Origin: Myrmaecium sp. VS I D KN 1 | Taxonomy: Eukaryota > Ascomycota > Dothideomycetes > Valsariales > Valsariaceae | Length of the DNA: 64,000 nt | Direction: 5' to 3' | Assembly (NCBI GenBank): GCA_019775845.1 | Contig: JADQAV010000005.1 | Span: 62,001 to 126,000 of the forward strand | Shown here: one piece after another, positions 47,092 to 60,700 of the stretch | How the letters are laid out: each line of letters opens with the position of its first letter | How positions within the stretch are numbered: the stretch's first letter is position 1 | Position numbers and translations under genes: made by a program | The notes under the pieces: model-generated | The model's input: only the letters and a program-made list of their open reading frames with translations | Database searches by the model: none | What the model was told of the DNA's origin: nothing

Positions 47092-48513
47092 TCAGTTGTT
47101 GTTAGATGGTTACTTCTCTGCTCTTTCTTTTACTCACGCATTTCCTTTTCTACTTTCCTATACGTTTGTTTCCTTTCCTTTTCATAGTTTGGTAGGCTTT
47201 ACGTCTTTGGCAGGATCTTTTATTCCCCTAATTGGATGAGGAGAGGTCCATGGTGGGCTATCATGATCAATGATGATAATGAACATAATGATGATTGCGA
47301 CATTTGGGTATTTTCCAGCTCGGCAGTAGCTCTTTTCCAGTTTTCTTTCTCTCTCCTTTTTCTAGTTTTAGGTTTCGGTTGTCTTTCTTGTTCTTCTGTA
47401 GACGAGGTCTGTCTGACGAGTAATCATGGGAGATGAAGCAGGAGAGAGCAGAGGAATTTGCTTTTTCACCAATAAAATGACGGAATGACTATAAACTTAT
47501 ATACATATACCTATCGTACCGGTTAGATCTTCCATACATAGTATACGCCTTCATCGGAATCAGTTCACTCTCGAGCTGTTGTCTTTTCCTTTTCTCTTTA
47601 AGGAACCCTGCAAAAAGACCAGCTGGAGATGATTCATCCCTTCATCCTATCCCGTTCCGTTCTGGCGTTCGAACGGTCTACCAGAAGGTTAAGGTAGGCT
47701 AACTTAACGGTTCGACTAAAGGAACGGCCCGCGCGGTTTGACGGACGACGGTTGACGGACGGACGGTGTCCCGTAGTGACTTTTTTCTCTTGTTCCCTCT
47801 TTTCCATGCGATGTTTGTAAGTGTTATATCCTACACTTTGTGATCCGGGGCAGATGCGTACGGCGGACACGCGCGCGTGCAACCCACTCACTAGGTATGT
47901 GTAACGACGTGCAAGGCTATTGGTATGGGAGGCAGCAGCTATACATATCGGTGAGTATATCACGGCGGGATGTGTGAGGGAGAGAGATCACTGGCATACA
48001 TCGATAGATAAAGAGCAGTTGGAGTCATTAGTGCATGGCCCGGGTCACTTCCCTCACTCTCCCCGGGGAAGCTAACGGCAACCCCCCCCGCGCACCCGCC
48101 CGCGCACCCACCCACCACCCACTCCCTCCCCTTCCCCTTCCATGGCGACCCGGACGGACCAACGATTGCCAAAGCGCGCCCGCCCGTTTTTTGTTTCAGC
48201 CGCGTGCCGCCCGTCCCTCCTCGTCCAGATTAGTAAAAAAGATAGAGAGAGAGAGAGACAGTCACTTCCCTCTTCCTCCAGCCGTCCACTGCTGTTCCTC
48301 ATCCCCACCTTTTCTTCTTCTGTTCTCTCCTCCTCCTCCACCTCCACCTCCACCCTCGCTTCCTCGCTCTTCTCGCCCTCGATAAACAAACAGCGACGCG
48401 ACCTTTCGTCTTCGATTCCCTTCCGTCCTCGCTCCAGTCACCACCTGCCTACCACCTTCTCGCTCTACTCTTCTGGATCACTACTACCTAAGAGCATGTC
48501 CAGCTAGACGCCC
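47092..48513. other. Spacer upstream of the 1217-residue protein
   Basis: 1.4 kb. The left part is AT-rich 3' sequence; the right part (48050-48480) is C-rich and CT-rich leader or promoter. A frame of 121 codons ends 6 nt before the next start and shares its last codons with the minimal uORF; its composition is only pyrimidine-tract translation. Confidence 0.55.
48496..48507 (+). promoter_or_regulatory. Minimal upstream open reading frame
   Basis: ATG TCC AGC TAG, three codons and a stop, lies 6 nt before the main ATG at 48514. If the leader includes it, ribosomes would meet it just before the main start, so leaky scanning or reinitiation would be needed. Confidence 0.5.
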
Positions 48514-51500
48514 ATGGCGTCCTTCGCGAAGGCGGCGACCGCGTCCCGCCGCTCCCCCTCCTCCTCCTCCTCCCAGCTCGACCGCCCGACCTCCTCCTCC
48601 TTCTCCGCCTCGTCGTCCTTCTCGCGCCGGCCGCTGCCCCGCGGGCCGTGCAACTACCGCGACCTCGCCGCCGGTCCGAACGCGCCGAGCTGCGGCTGCC
48701 GTGCCTTCTGGGGCGATGACCCAACCGTCGGCAGACCGGCACCGGCACCGACACCGACCGCGACCGCGACCGCGCGAGGGAGCTTCGGTGCAGGCACCGC
48801 GCGCGTCGATAGTCCCCATTGCGTGTGCGGTCACCATGCCTGCTACCATGACCACCACCCCGATCGTCGGCCGACCACGGCGGGAGGGGAGGGAGGCCCC
48901 GTCGTGATTCCGACGGCGACGGCGGCCCTCCACGGCGCGGACGAGCGACCGGCGTATTTTCAACTGGTCTCCCCGCGAGGGAAAGGAAACGATGCGACGA
49001 CGGTGCCGGATACCGCAAGTGTTTCTCAGCAACGGTTTGGAGAGGAGATCATGCGAGGGCAGGGCGGGCATGCGGGCTTCAATGGAGGCAAAGAGTCAGG
49101 ACTGGGCGTTCAAAGATCGGACTGGGGAGGTGACCCGTGTGGGACGAGCAATAGGACTGCTCCAGGGACGCTTCAAGGAGCTGAAGGCAGATCGGCCGCT
49201 TCCAGTGCGGGACCGGGCACTTCGTGCCTCCCCAGCGTACCGTCCATCTGCCTTCTGAGCCCCCGTCAAATGGGATCTACGCTGCGGTGGAACTTGCAAC
49301 AGCCCGCTACGTCTGGGAGTGCTCGTGCCTTTGCTACGAGGTCGCAAGTTCCGGATCCAAGCACGCCATTGAATTCAAAAAGGAATGACCACAAACCCGG
49401 CATTTCCAGCCAGCCTCCGTCCCGGTCGATGCACCGTCCGGCTGGGCTACAGAACTTCCCTCACTCGCCTTCCCTCATGTCCATCTCGACCGATGACCTG
49501 GGATCCCGCAACAACATGAGCCGTGCGTTGACGGATTTTGCAATGGCTGCTGCGCAGGCTGCTCGGGACGGCCACCGCGAGCCGCCCCGGCACGCGGCGC
49601 CACCCATCCCGGACTCGGCGGAAGCGGTGCTGAGCGCGACCGAGGTGGCCACGCCGAGCAACGCGACGGCGACGGGCACGCCGAAGAGGGGCGCGCAGGA
49701 GTCCGCGTCGTTCGATACAAAGCGGTTCGTGGACGCGCTCACGCGCGCGCTGTCGGCGGGCGAGAACGGCGAGCCGCCTCATGAGGCGATGGAGCAATTG
49801 GGCGAAGCCGTCCGGGCCGTTTCGCCCCTGCTGATCGCGGACGGGTCGAGCGAGCAAGCCGACCGCATCTGCGCAGCTATCAAGTTCGCCCTGCCATCGC
49901 TGCAGCGGTTGATGCCGTACCTCGGAAGCCTTCATAATGCACTCAGCACGTATCCGAACTTGGCCGCGACGATCAGCGCGCTGAATGATCGCTTGGCCAG
50001 CTTGGAGAATGCGTCATTCTCCCAGATGCCGGTGGACGAGGTGAACGATCGGTTCGAGCACTTCGACGGTCGTCTGTGCGACGTCGAAGGCCGGATGGAG
50101 GAGCACGAGAGGTATCACGCGGCGCTGGAGGGAGAGAGCAGCGTGAGTGGACGGGGTGTGGCTGGCTCCTTCACGTCGCATAACTCCGTCGGCAGCGCCG
50201 CTTCCGGCCAGGCGCAGAAAGCAGCGAGCAACCGGAATGACCTGGAGACGGAAATTGCGGACATCAAGGAGCGGCTCGACCTGCTGGAGGCGGCGGCGCT
50301 CCCGACCGCGTCGGATCCCTGGGACGTGGAGGTCGTGTTTCTCCCCTGGGGTCGGGAGCTGAGAGGGATCTGGTTCTCCCCGGACGAGCCAAATCCGACG
50401 CACTCGTCCAGCCACGCGACGCAGGTATCGGAAGAATGGACGTATACCAAGAGCGTGCGCTCTATGACCGACACCACTTCCATCTTAGCATCATCGGACT
50501 ACGGCCGCAGCGGGTGGAGCGACCAGGCGATCCACGAGTGGGCGGACAGCACCGATGAATGGCTGTCCCCCAAAGCGTGCGGCAACACCAACCTCGTGTA
50601 CAAACGGCTACGCAGCCGCGGCTTCGTCCGCCACGTCCAGCTACAAAGCCCCGCCGCGGGAGACATCCAAGTGACCGTCGCCAAAGCGTTCGCCGGGCTG
50701 TTAAATGCGATGACGACGGCGACCTTTGCCGCAGCCGACGAACATGAGGCCGAGACCGATCGGATCGTGAATGCGTTCCCTGCGCTTCGAGCGGAATTCA
50801 TCCCCCTCCGCAAAGTCCACAAGTCGTCCAAGCTGCGCTTCCTGACCCCCTCCGAAATGGCAACCTCGGCCCTGTGGAACGCCCATTTTCTCGTCTCCGG
50901 CGTGATGATGCGTTTGATCGGCGGGCAGAAGCGCCTCTACGTGACCTCCCGGGACGCGTATCTCCAGCATGGAGGGAACGGCGGCAGCTCATGGACGTGG
51001 CCGCGTTTGCGCGAGCTACCTCGCGTCCACGACGATAACGAGAACGCCAACGAGACAGGCGACCGGGTGGTCGAAGCCGACGCGCGCGAGGCCTGCTGGG
51101 CTTTCCATCCGGCCATCGATCCGCCGCCGATGAGCGTCCATTCGTCCTTCGTCTCCAACGCATCCGACCACCAACCTTTACCCCTTCTCCCCTCCGCACG
51201 CCTCAAGTCTCGCTCTCAGCAGCAAGTCCCATCATCGTCAACTCAGTCTCGGCTCCCTGCCCCCCGAGCACCCATCTCACCTCTCTCCGAATTTCCCCCA
51301 CGAGGCATCCCGCCTCTCCGCCGGAGCCGCACCGTCTCTGCGCCCATCGCCGACCCAGGGGACTCAAAGCCGCACGCCAACCCGCACAAGCGAGGCGGCG
51401 CCTCGTTCGACCCGCCGGCATCCGCGCCGGGCGCACGCACCAGTTTCCCGCATCGCGCCACCGGCTCCTCCTCGACCAAGCCGCCCAAGCGCCGCCGCAT

Positions 51501-52167
51501 CGCGACTCGCAGCCCCTCCGAACCCGTCCTTGAGCCGGAAGGGGAGCCCTCCGTCGGCACGCACTACGCCCCCACCAGCAGCGCCGGCGACGGCTTCAGC
51601 CGCCGCACGGGCGGCATCACGCCCCGGCGCAGCAAATCCCCTTACTTCGCCGCCAGCGAACACGCTCGTCCGCGCACCGCCGCCGCCGGCGAAGGAAGCG
51701 CCTCGGCCGGCCCGTCTGCCCTCGCGGCGGTGACGGGCGGGCTGCTGAAGGCGAGCACGCCGTTCGCGTACGCGACGCCGCATAGCGGCAGCGCGGTGGG
51801 GATTCGACTGGATTACTTTGGCGATGCGGATGCGGATACGGAGCCCGATTCGGATTCGGACGCGGTGATGGGGGCGGGGGAGGAGTGGAATGGGTTAGCT
51901 GGGGAGGAGGAGGAGGAGGAGGAAGAAGAAGAGGATGCGGGGGTTGTGGTGCGGCGCGAGGAGAGCAGCAGTGAGGGCACCGATGCCTCCTCGGTGGTGT
52001 GGCATTCGGTTGCGCAGGAGACTAGTGAGATTGAGGAGGATGAGGGGTGTGGGGTGGGTGTTGAGGAGACGGAGGATGATGATGATGATGATGAGAGCCC
52101 CGGGAGCGCGAGCACGTCTCTGGACAGCAGCAGCAGCAGCGATGAGGAGGAGGTCGATCGGGTATGA
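48514..52167 (+). CDS. Large hypothetical protein with Cys/His-rich N-terminus
   Basis: Not recognised as a named family, but patterned like conserved ascomycete proteins. Single exon, 1217 residues. After a Ser-rich start comes a Cys/His cluster: C46, C60, C62, then C103, C105, H107, H108, C110, H112 (CGCRAFW and CVCGHHACYHDHH), a possible metal-binding module. Residues 200-450 are low-complexity. Residues about 440-600 are helical with a coiled-coil-like LNDRLASLEN segment and DLETEIADIKERLDLLEA. A globular part of about 600-860 begins DPWDVEVVFLPWGRELRGIWF and is Trp-rich. The C-terminus is disordered, with basic KPPKRRRIATR, then long Glu and Asp runs. Basic patches suggest a nuclear location. 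Its leader has a minimal uORF and its 3' side a perfect hairpin. Confidence 0.75.
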   Translation: MASFAKAATASRRSPSSSSSQLDRPTSSSFSASSSFSRRPLPRGPCNYRDLAAGPNAPSCGCRAFWGDDPTVGRPAPAPTPTATATARGSFGAGTARVDSPHCVCGHHACYHDHHPDRRPTTAGGEGGPVVIPTATAALHGADERPAYFQLVSPRGKGNDATTVPDTASVSQQRFGEEIMRGQGGHAGFNGGKESGLGVQRSDWGGDPCGTSNRTAPGTLQGAEGRSAASSAGPGTSCLPSVPSICLLSPRQMGSTLRWNLQQPATSGSARAFATRSQVPDPSTPLNSKRNDHKPGISSQPPSRSMHRPAGLQNFPHSPSLMSISTDDLGSRNNMSRALTDFAMAAAQAARDGHREPPRHAAPPIPDSAEAVLSATEVATPSNATATGTPKRGAQESASFDTKRFVDALTRALSAGENGEPPHEAMEQLGEAVRAVSPLLIADGSSEQADRICAAIKFALPSLQRLMPYLGSLHNALSTYPNLAATISALNDRLASLENASFSQMPVDEVNDRFEHFDGRLCDVEGRMEEHERYHAALEGESSVSGRGVAGSFTSHNSVGSAASGQAQKAASNRNDLETEIADIKERLDLLEAAALPTASDPWDVEVVFLPWGRELRGIWFSPDEPNPTHSSSHATQVSEEWTYTKSVRSMTDTTSILASSDYGRSGWSDQAIHEWADSTDEWLSPKACGNTNLVYKRLRSRGFVRHVQLQSPAAGDIQVTVAKAFAGLLNAMTTATFAAADEHEAETDRIVNAFPALRAEFIPLRKVHKSSKLRFLTPSEMATSALWNAHFLVSGVMMRLIGGQKRLYVTSRDAYLQHGGNGGSSWTWPRLRELPRVHDDNENANETGDRVVEADAREACWAFHPAIDPPPMSVHSSFVSNASDHQPLPLLPSARLKSRSQQQVPSSSTQSRLPAPRAPISPLSEFPPRGIPPLRRSRTVSAPIADPGDSKPHANPHKRGGASFDPPASAPGARTSFPHRATGSSSTKPPKRRRIATRSPSEPVLEPEGEPSVGTHYAPTSSAGDGFSRRTGGITPRRSKSPYFAASEHARPRTAAAGEGSASAGPSALAAVTGGLLKASTPFAYATPHSGSAVGIRLDYFGDADADTEPDSDSDAVMGAGEEWNGLAGEEEEEEEEEEDAGVVVRREESSSEGTDASSVVWHSVAQETSEIEEDEGCGVGVEETEDDDDDDESPGSASTSLDSSSSSDEEEVDRV

Positions 52168-53599
52168 CTCGATGTGCTGATGCTCCTGGAGCATCAGCCG
52201 GATTGGTTGTGTGAGTTTTTTCTGGGTTGGTGAGGGGATGGGGGATGGGGGATAGGGGGGGTGTGATGGGAGATGGGATGGGATGGGATGGGACGGAGCG
52301 CACTTCGATGTGGGAGATGGAATGGATAGGTAAGGTGAGGAGAGAATTTGAAAGGATGAATATGAGAACTGTCATGAAGGGATGAAGGGAGGGAGCTGGA
52401 GGGAAACTAAGTAACGCCCTTTCTTTCCTTCTGTCTCTCACGCAGCATGTGAGCATGTGGCGATTTTCAGACCGCCCGCCACTTTCCCTTTTTCTCTTGG
52501 GCGGAGATTTTTCTTTTTCTTGTCCTTCCCATTTTCTTTTGAAGAATCAATCAGCCATGTCATCGGAACAAGGTAAGTGACATTTCTTTTCTTTTCCTTC
52601 ATGTTCTTTCCAGGTGTGGGCTCTTGCGTTTGGTGTTCGTGAGGTCTTCTCTCCATATGTTTCTATTTTTGAGTTTGGGCAAAAATGAGTACGAGCAGCT
52701 GCTGCGGCAGCAGCAGGGAATTTATATATGTGACGTATGTGTATATTGATGGACGGAAGTGTCAGATTTGGAGGGATATTTCTGTCGTCGTCGTTGTCGG
52801 CGTGGGCATGCGTGCATGCATGCTTGCGTCCATCTCCTCTCTTCCCCCTCTTCCCCTTTTCCCCTTCCGCAGAGGCATACAGACGACGAGGGACCGCACG
52901 CAGCTACTGAGGCTTCAGGTTGTGTGGATGAAAGCGGAGGATCTCTAATCTCACCTCACGTTTTTCATTCCCTTTCCTCTTCCCTCCTTTCCATTTCCTG
53001 TTCATCCTTCTTCTGCTCTTCTCTCTCGCTTCTCGCTTCTTTCACTGTATGTACGACATGAAATATTATATGTTTTTAGCATTCTTAAATTGATGTGTGC
53101 ATGCTAGTGAGTGAGTGAGTGAGCAAGCGAGAGAGGAAGTTAACCGTGAAGGGAGGGAGGAGAAAAGAGCGGGCTGAGCGAAGAGTTCGAATAACTCTGC
53201 AAGTCTCCATTACAGTTGAGACGTAGGAGTAGCTACTCTGACCACAAGCAGGACCGAATATCACTTGATATATTTATATTTATTACGTCTCCTTCCGTGC
53301 GACGAAAGATGAAGGATGAGAAGCCATCGATATATGATCTCTCTATCATGGACGGTCTAACCCGACCGAGGGTATTGAGAAGAAAAAGAAACAGAACAAC
53401 GCGACTCTCCAAGAGCTTCCACCGTTTATCTTCCTCAAGCGACAAGCCGAAAGAGGGACGATCCCGTTCCCTCTAGCGAGAACGCGCATGTAAAACCCGA
53501 ACATGAACTCGTATCTAACCCCAAAATCCTTCACCCGCTAGCTCATGAGACGGACCCGCCCGTAGTCTAATAATCATTTCTAAAACCTGGATATCACAT
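52168..53599. other. Convergent spacer before UDP-galactopyranose mutase
   Basis: 1.4 kb between convergent stops. It starts with the hairpin, then GGGAT-rich repeats (52236-52300), CT-rich tracts and AT-rich sequence. No gene seen. Confidence 0.55.
52176..52198 (+). terminator. Perfect 11-bp hairpin just after the stop codon
   Basis: Arms GCTGATGCTCC and GGAGCATCAGC are separated by one T, 8 nt downstream of the TGA at 52165-52167. It would form a stable stem in the mRNA. A mRNA 3'-UTR structure is likelier than a bacterial-type terminator in a fungus; alternatively it is a DNA palindrome. Confidence 0.5.
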
Positions 53600-55421
<1,822 letters not shown>

Positions 55422-57710
55422 CTTGCCTTGGAACAACTCTTGGAAACTAGGAACTCTCTGCAAGGTGCGTCGTGCCAAATTCAACATGTAATGACTGCAA
55501 GGAGAGGCTCCGCGAGGCAGTGACAGAGGGTGAGGAGAGGTGGAGGAGGGAGGGCGAGTGGTGTGTCGGGTGCAGGACAACTACTCGGGGGAGGGGGCGC
55601 GGAGGAATTGATTTTATGGAGAGAAGCGACGTAGTTCTTGGGTGCAGGGGGGCCAGAGCTTTCGCGGTCCCAGGGACCTCGAGGGGCTAACGGGCCAAAG
55701 CCAGTCGCGTCAGTCTCAAGCAACGCCTCCCAGTCCCAAGTGTGAGCAAAAGGGGGGGATTGCCCTCGGGGCTCCTTCCTGGGGCTCCTCCACCGCCTCT
55801 CACCCGCTCGTTTCACCATCCTCCCGCCTATCATCATGTCGCTAAGAGAGGACCCATCACCCCGTCACTGACAGATTAGCCTAACCTGTCGTGGCCGTGA
55901 GGGATGCAGCCGATTGATGAGAACGTGATATTGTCGCATTCCAGTGCCGGCATCACCAGCCAGTCAAAACTGCCTTGCCCCTTCCCGGAGAATTGCACCA
56001 TATATACAGCAAGTGAATGTACACATACTCTGTCCGCGGACACACACACACGTACAGGTACAGGTAGAGGCACAGGCACAGGCACACAGCGCAACCGTCT
56101 TGTTTCATCCGGATAGCCTCTCTCAACATCTGCGGCGGAATTTTAGGGCCTTCCCGTTCCGCTAGTACCTGCAGCTTCACGAGGCACAAAACCGTTGTCG
56201 GTGGTGACCTTCACAGCTACACAGGGCAGACACTGTTGGACACCGTGGACACTAGATTCGAACCCGGAAAGGCACGCACAGCTTCACTGGAGACAAGGAC
56301 CAATGGTGAGGGAAAGCTTTTGTCTCTGCTCCATAAGAACACGACGATCAGTTCGGGTTGCTGCAGCGCAGGCCCTCTTATCGACGCAGGTGGCGCTATA
56401 AACCGCGGAAAAGGACCCTTTCAAAGAAAAAAAAGACGCCTTTTTCTTGTTCTTCACCCCTTCCACCGACTACGACGTATGTATATTCCTGAGGAATTCG
56501 TTCAGGGCGGTGGTATTTAAGCATGCCCCATCCCGAAGACGCGGTTGGCTGGGAGTGAGGAAGCCATGAAGAAACGATCTGACGGCTGCCGCGGCCCTTG
56601 CTTGCGCTTCCCGCAGCCATTTAGGCGCACCAGGGCTGCTCATATTGAGAACCGCGCAAGGTCTACCGAAGCGCTGCGTCAGCGAGAGGCGGGGGGCGGT
56701 GCGGCGTACGCGTTTGCGCAATCCTCCGGGTCGGGGGAGGGCGAAGGGTCGACGTGGGTACTGGATATAAGGTGAAGATAGTGCGACCAAGCGCGCTCAT
56801 CAAGCCTGGCCCGGGCGGCGTGAATGAGGTAGCAGTCAAGCCAGTGTGCGCTGCTGCTGCTCCAGTTGGTGTTGGGGCCCGTCCCAGCAATCACCGCTGG
56901 CGTTGTAGCAAGTTTTGCAGGTGAGTACGTGTGCACTTTTGGATCCTGAAGGTTGCCCGTCTACCTTTGACCCCCCGGCTCCACCGCGCGCAACCAAGCA
57001 AACAAGCAATGGCTGGCAGAGAGAAAGCGAGCACCGAGTCGCGAAGCAGCTTGGTCGCTTTACAGTATATGTTATGATATGTGACGAGGTCCTTTGGCAT
57101 GTCTCATGTTGGGGCCCCCGACAGCTCCCGTCTCCCAAGTCATGCGTTCCGAATACCTACCAACTTGAATCAAGGCGGGCATGAAGGGCGGATGAAGTCT
57201 CCGGGCCGGTGGCTGTCGATGCTTGAGGACGGCCAGGCACCGGGGGACGGCACCGGCGGCCACGCTCATCCTTCCGGGGCTGTTAGAGGTCCATGGACGG
57301 CAACTGACGATCGCTCCGTGCGCTACTGAGGGTGATGGGCAAATGTGAGACTCGGCCACCCGTCCGCAAAATACGCAGGCCGGTTCAGCCATCGAACCGT
57401 TAGGGGAGGGACGTTGATCGTTTGGGGCTTACATGCTCCGCTCCTCGCCCGTGATTGGCGGGAAGCTTGCACGCCCCCCTGCCTACATACGTACTCCTCC
57501 TCTGAGTACGTCCGCTCCTCTAATAACGCTATCTTGCCATCTTCCTCAGGCCTGCGCGCCGCGAAAAACCCGCCTCCCCTTTCCTCCTGGTCTCCGTCCC
57601 ATCTCTGCTCTCTCTTCGCACCCCAAAACCGGCACCTCCTCCACATTCTTCTCTGCACGCTGCCACCCATCCACTCCCTTCTCCGCACACCTGTCGCCGT
57701 TCCTTCGTTT
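55422..57710. other. Spacer between UGM and the bromodomain gene
   Basis: 2.3 kb without a supported gene. It holds the UGM promoter on its left side, a CA run merging into ACAGGC/ACAGGT hexamer units (about 56040-56092), and mixed sequence to the right. I checked the GGGTTCGAA-like site near 56257 (minus strand) as a tRNA B box and found no tRNA around it. Confidence 0.55.
56040..56092. repeat. CA run with ACAGG(T/C) hexamer minisatellite
   Basis: A CACACACA run is followed by degenerate six-base units ACAGGT, AGAGGC, ACAGGC, ACAGGC. Non-coding simple repeat. Confidence 0.75.
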
Positions 57711-60700
57711 CTACCTCCGCGTGCCTACGGTGCACTCTTCACCACCACCACCACCACCACCACCACCACCACCACCACCAGCCGCGCCAACCCCCTCTGC
57801 CGCCGCCGTCGTCCGCTCCGCGCTCCGCCAATTGCTCACGCTGCCCTGCACCGACTCGAACATCTCCCGCGCATCCGCCACCACGCCCTCCTCGCCCGAG
57901 TTGAACATGACGGCGTTGGCGAACATGCGCATCAGCTCGCGCTCCAGCTGCGCCGAGTTCACGATCGCCTTGGGCGGGACGACGTCGGCGGAGAGCGGGA
58001 GGATGACGTTCGCGCCCGCCGCGCCGGGGCTGGCCATGCCGCTGCCGATGCCGCTGCCGCCGCCGCCGGTCGGGGTGCCGGTCGTGGCCTCCTGCGCGTA
58101 CGAGTTGACGATCTTGGAGCCGGCGTTGATGGCCGTTTTGATCGTTTTCAGGTCCGTGGGACGTCGGATGATGTCGTGGTAGCCCTCAGCATCTTTCTCT
58201 TTGACTGGCGCCGAAAAGAGAGACGCGTGTTTGTGAGACATGATGTCGTTCATGATCGGATGGGCCATGCGGGGGAAATGGCGCGGCGCTATCACAACGT
58301 TCGGCTTGGGTAGCGGCGGCGGACTGCCCGGTACGGAAACGACCGGAGTCCCTTCTGGTTCATCAGCAAAGGAGGCATCGTCGTCACGTAACGGTCGTTT
58401 GCGTTTGCTTGCTTGGACGGCGCCGCGACGACGTGTAGCGGGGCCGGAGGGTGTCGCATCCGGACCCAGCGTATCATCCTCGAGGATACCCGCTGGCGTG
58501 CTCGGCTCAGGCTTCACCTGCTGGACACTAGATGATTCATCGTCAACAGATGCAGCTTCAGCGTGGGATGCAACAGACTGGCTCCTCGTTCTACCACGCA
58601 GAGACCCTGCAACAGCAGAAGATGCAGCGCTGCCACCCCGTCGCTTCGTCTGTCGCCTGCCGCTGCGCATCTGCCGAATCACTGGTTCGGCCTGGGGCTC
58701 TTCGTTGGCCGGAGGTGGAGGTGGTGGCGGTGGGGCAATGGGAGTCCGATCGACTGCCGTCTCGTTCTCTTGAGTGCCCGCATCCTTTGCCCTCGGTCCG
58801 CGTTTCGGCTTGGCCTTTGCCGGTGAGGCGCCGGCGGGAGGCTCCGGGAAATTGGGAGTAGGAGCAACATCATCAATCGGACTGACAGTTGGAGCACGCT
58901 GAGGTGATTGAGGAGGCTGGGTTGTGGAAGCTTTCCATCGTGTCTCGCTCCCAGGGGTAGCAATGGCCAGGGGTGCCGGCCGGGGTCCCCTTTGAAGAGG
59001 CGTAGCTGCCACAGCCCGGCCATTCGGAATGGCTGGAGATGAGGTAGACGGCGGAGGCGCGGAAGTTAATAGCCTCGGGTGAGGAGATCGAGAGGCAACC
59101 GGAGCGGGTGTCGGTGTCGGCGTCTGCGGCTGCTGCTGCTGCTGGGCTTGCCTTTGAACCTGATGAGCCCGTGTGGGATCTTGAGGCGTAACTTGGAACG
59201 GTGGTAGCATGTAACCGCCGATGTGAGGAGGCGGCGAATAATAGATAGGTTGGGTCTGCTGTGGCGGTATCGGCGGATACGGATGCTGGTGGGCTGGATA
59301 AGGTGGATAATATCCTTGAGGTGGTGGCGGTTGCATAGGATGTGGACCACCTTGGGGGTAGGCTGGAGCATATCGCTGCGAAGGTGAGTATGGATGCGCT
59401 GGTCCAGCAGGCGGTCGGTACGGAGGGGCCCCATTCTCAGCGAATGGAGAGTGCGGGGGGAATGGCGCACCATGCGCGGGAGCTTGAGGAGGAAGCATGT
59501 TTGGAGATCCCGGCTGGGTGGATATTGGCCTAGCTTGCTGTGTCTTCGGGCTCGGCGTAGGTCCTTGAGATGGCGGGCGCTGAGGAGGACCGTAAGGAAA
59601 TTGATGGACAGGTGGAGTTTGCCCATATCCAGGGCCAAGAGGTGCCGTTGCCGTCGACTGCACATGCGAAAGGCTGGGAGAAGGCCCGGTGGAATGGGGC
59701 GCAGGATGACCCACAGTAGGAGAGTGAGGGTGCTGACTTAACCCAACTTGCGGCAAAAGAGGTCGTCCAGCTGGCTGTGAGGGAGACGGTAGTGTCTTGG
59801 GCGATATAGCGGGTACCACCGGCGTCTGGTTTGGAGCAGTTTCTGCTTTTGTCTGCGGAGATGGGACGTTTGCTTTGATGGGTGACTGTGGCCGGAGAGG
59901 CTGCGGTTCAGCCGACTGCTGCTCAATAGCTTTCTCGACTGCCGCAGCCGATGATGCATCCTGAGGCGCGGCTTCGAGTATGGATACAGACGTAGAGACG
60001 GGCGTGACTTTCGGCTGAGTTTCGCGCATAGCCCCAGGCGTAGTCTCAGCCATGGCGTCAGGTGCAGCTGCAGGTACGCCTCCAGGAACAGCTTCCGGGA
60101 TGCTCCCACGCGCAGCTTTAGCCTCATGAGCTGCATCTAGAGGCTTGCGCGCATCCGCTTCTTGGGCCGGTGAAATCTTATCCGGGACCGGTCCGTCCAC
60201 CGGCGCATGCGCATCTCCATTGACAGATGGTGGTGGTTTTAGCCGATCATCCCACTGCCCCAATTCGATCTCCCGCACCTCTTCATTCAATCGATCCCAA
60301 CGTCGCTCCTCTTCCCGAATCTCTTGCGTGATATGCGCCCTATACCTGGAGTACAACTTCGCGACCAGCTTAGGGATGAGATGAGCATGCTTTTCCGCCT
60401 CTTGTATTGTCGGCAGGGTTGGGCTAGGAGCCTTGCGCTTCCTGGGGTTTGGCGATTGAGCGTCCGGACTCAAGGCTGCGGTCTCCGAGCGGCCATCTTC
60501 CAGTTCGGACCTGGCCTCCGCTTTCAAGAGCAGCAGGTACAGGTCGCGCAGAGAATCCGGGCTGAGACGTTGATCGTCAAACGTGGCCGATTCGCGCACG
60601 TGAGGGTTGTTCTTCAGCAGGTCGGATGTCCTGCTGAAGACGGCCGGGTCTATGCCATACGACGCGAGGGATTGGAACAGCAAGAGGGATTCCAGGGGGG

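Noticed and set aside
56225-56330. Possible minus-strand tRNA (GGGTTCGAA near 56257)
   Set aside because: The flanking T-stem does not pair, and no D-arm or acceptor stem could be found.
57345-58313. 322-codon plus-strand frame opposite the bromodomain gene
   Set aside because: Shadow of the minus-strand bromodomain and its triplet repeat; poly-Thr and Arg/Ala-rich, no domain.
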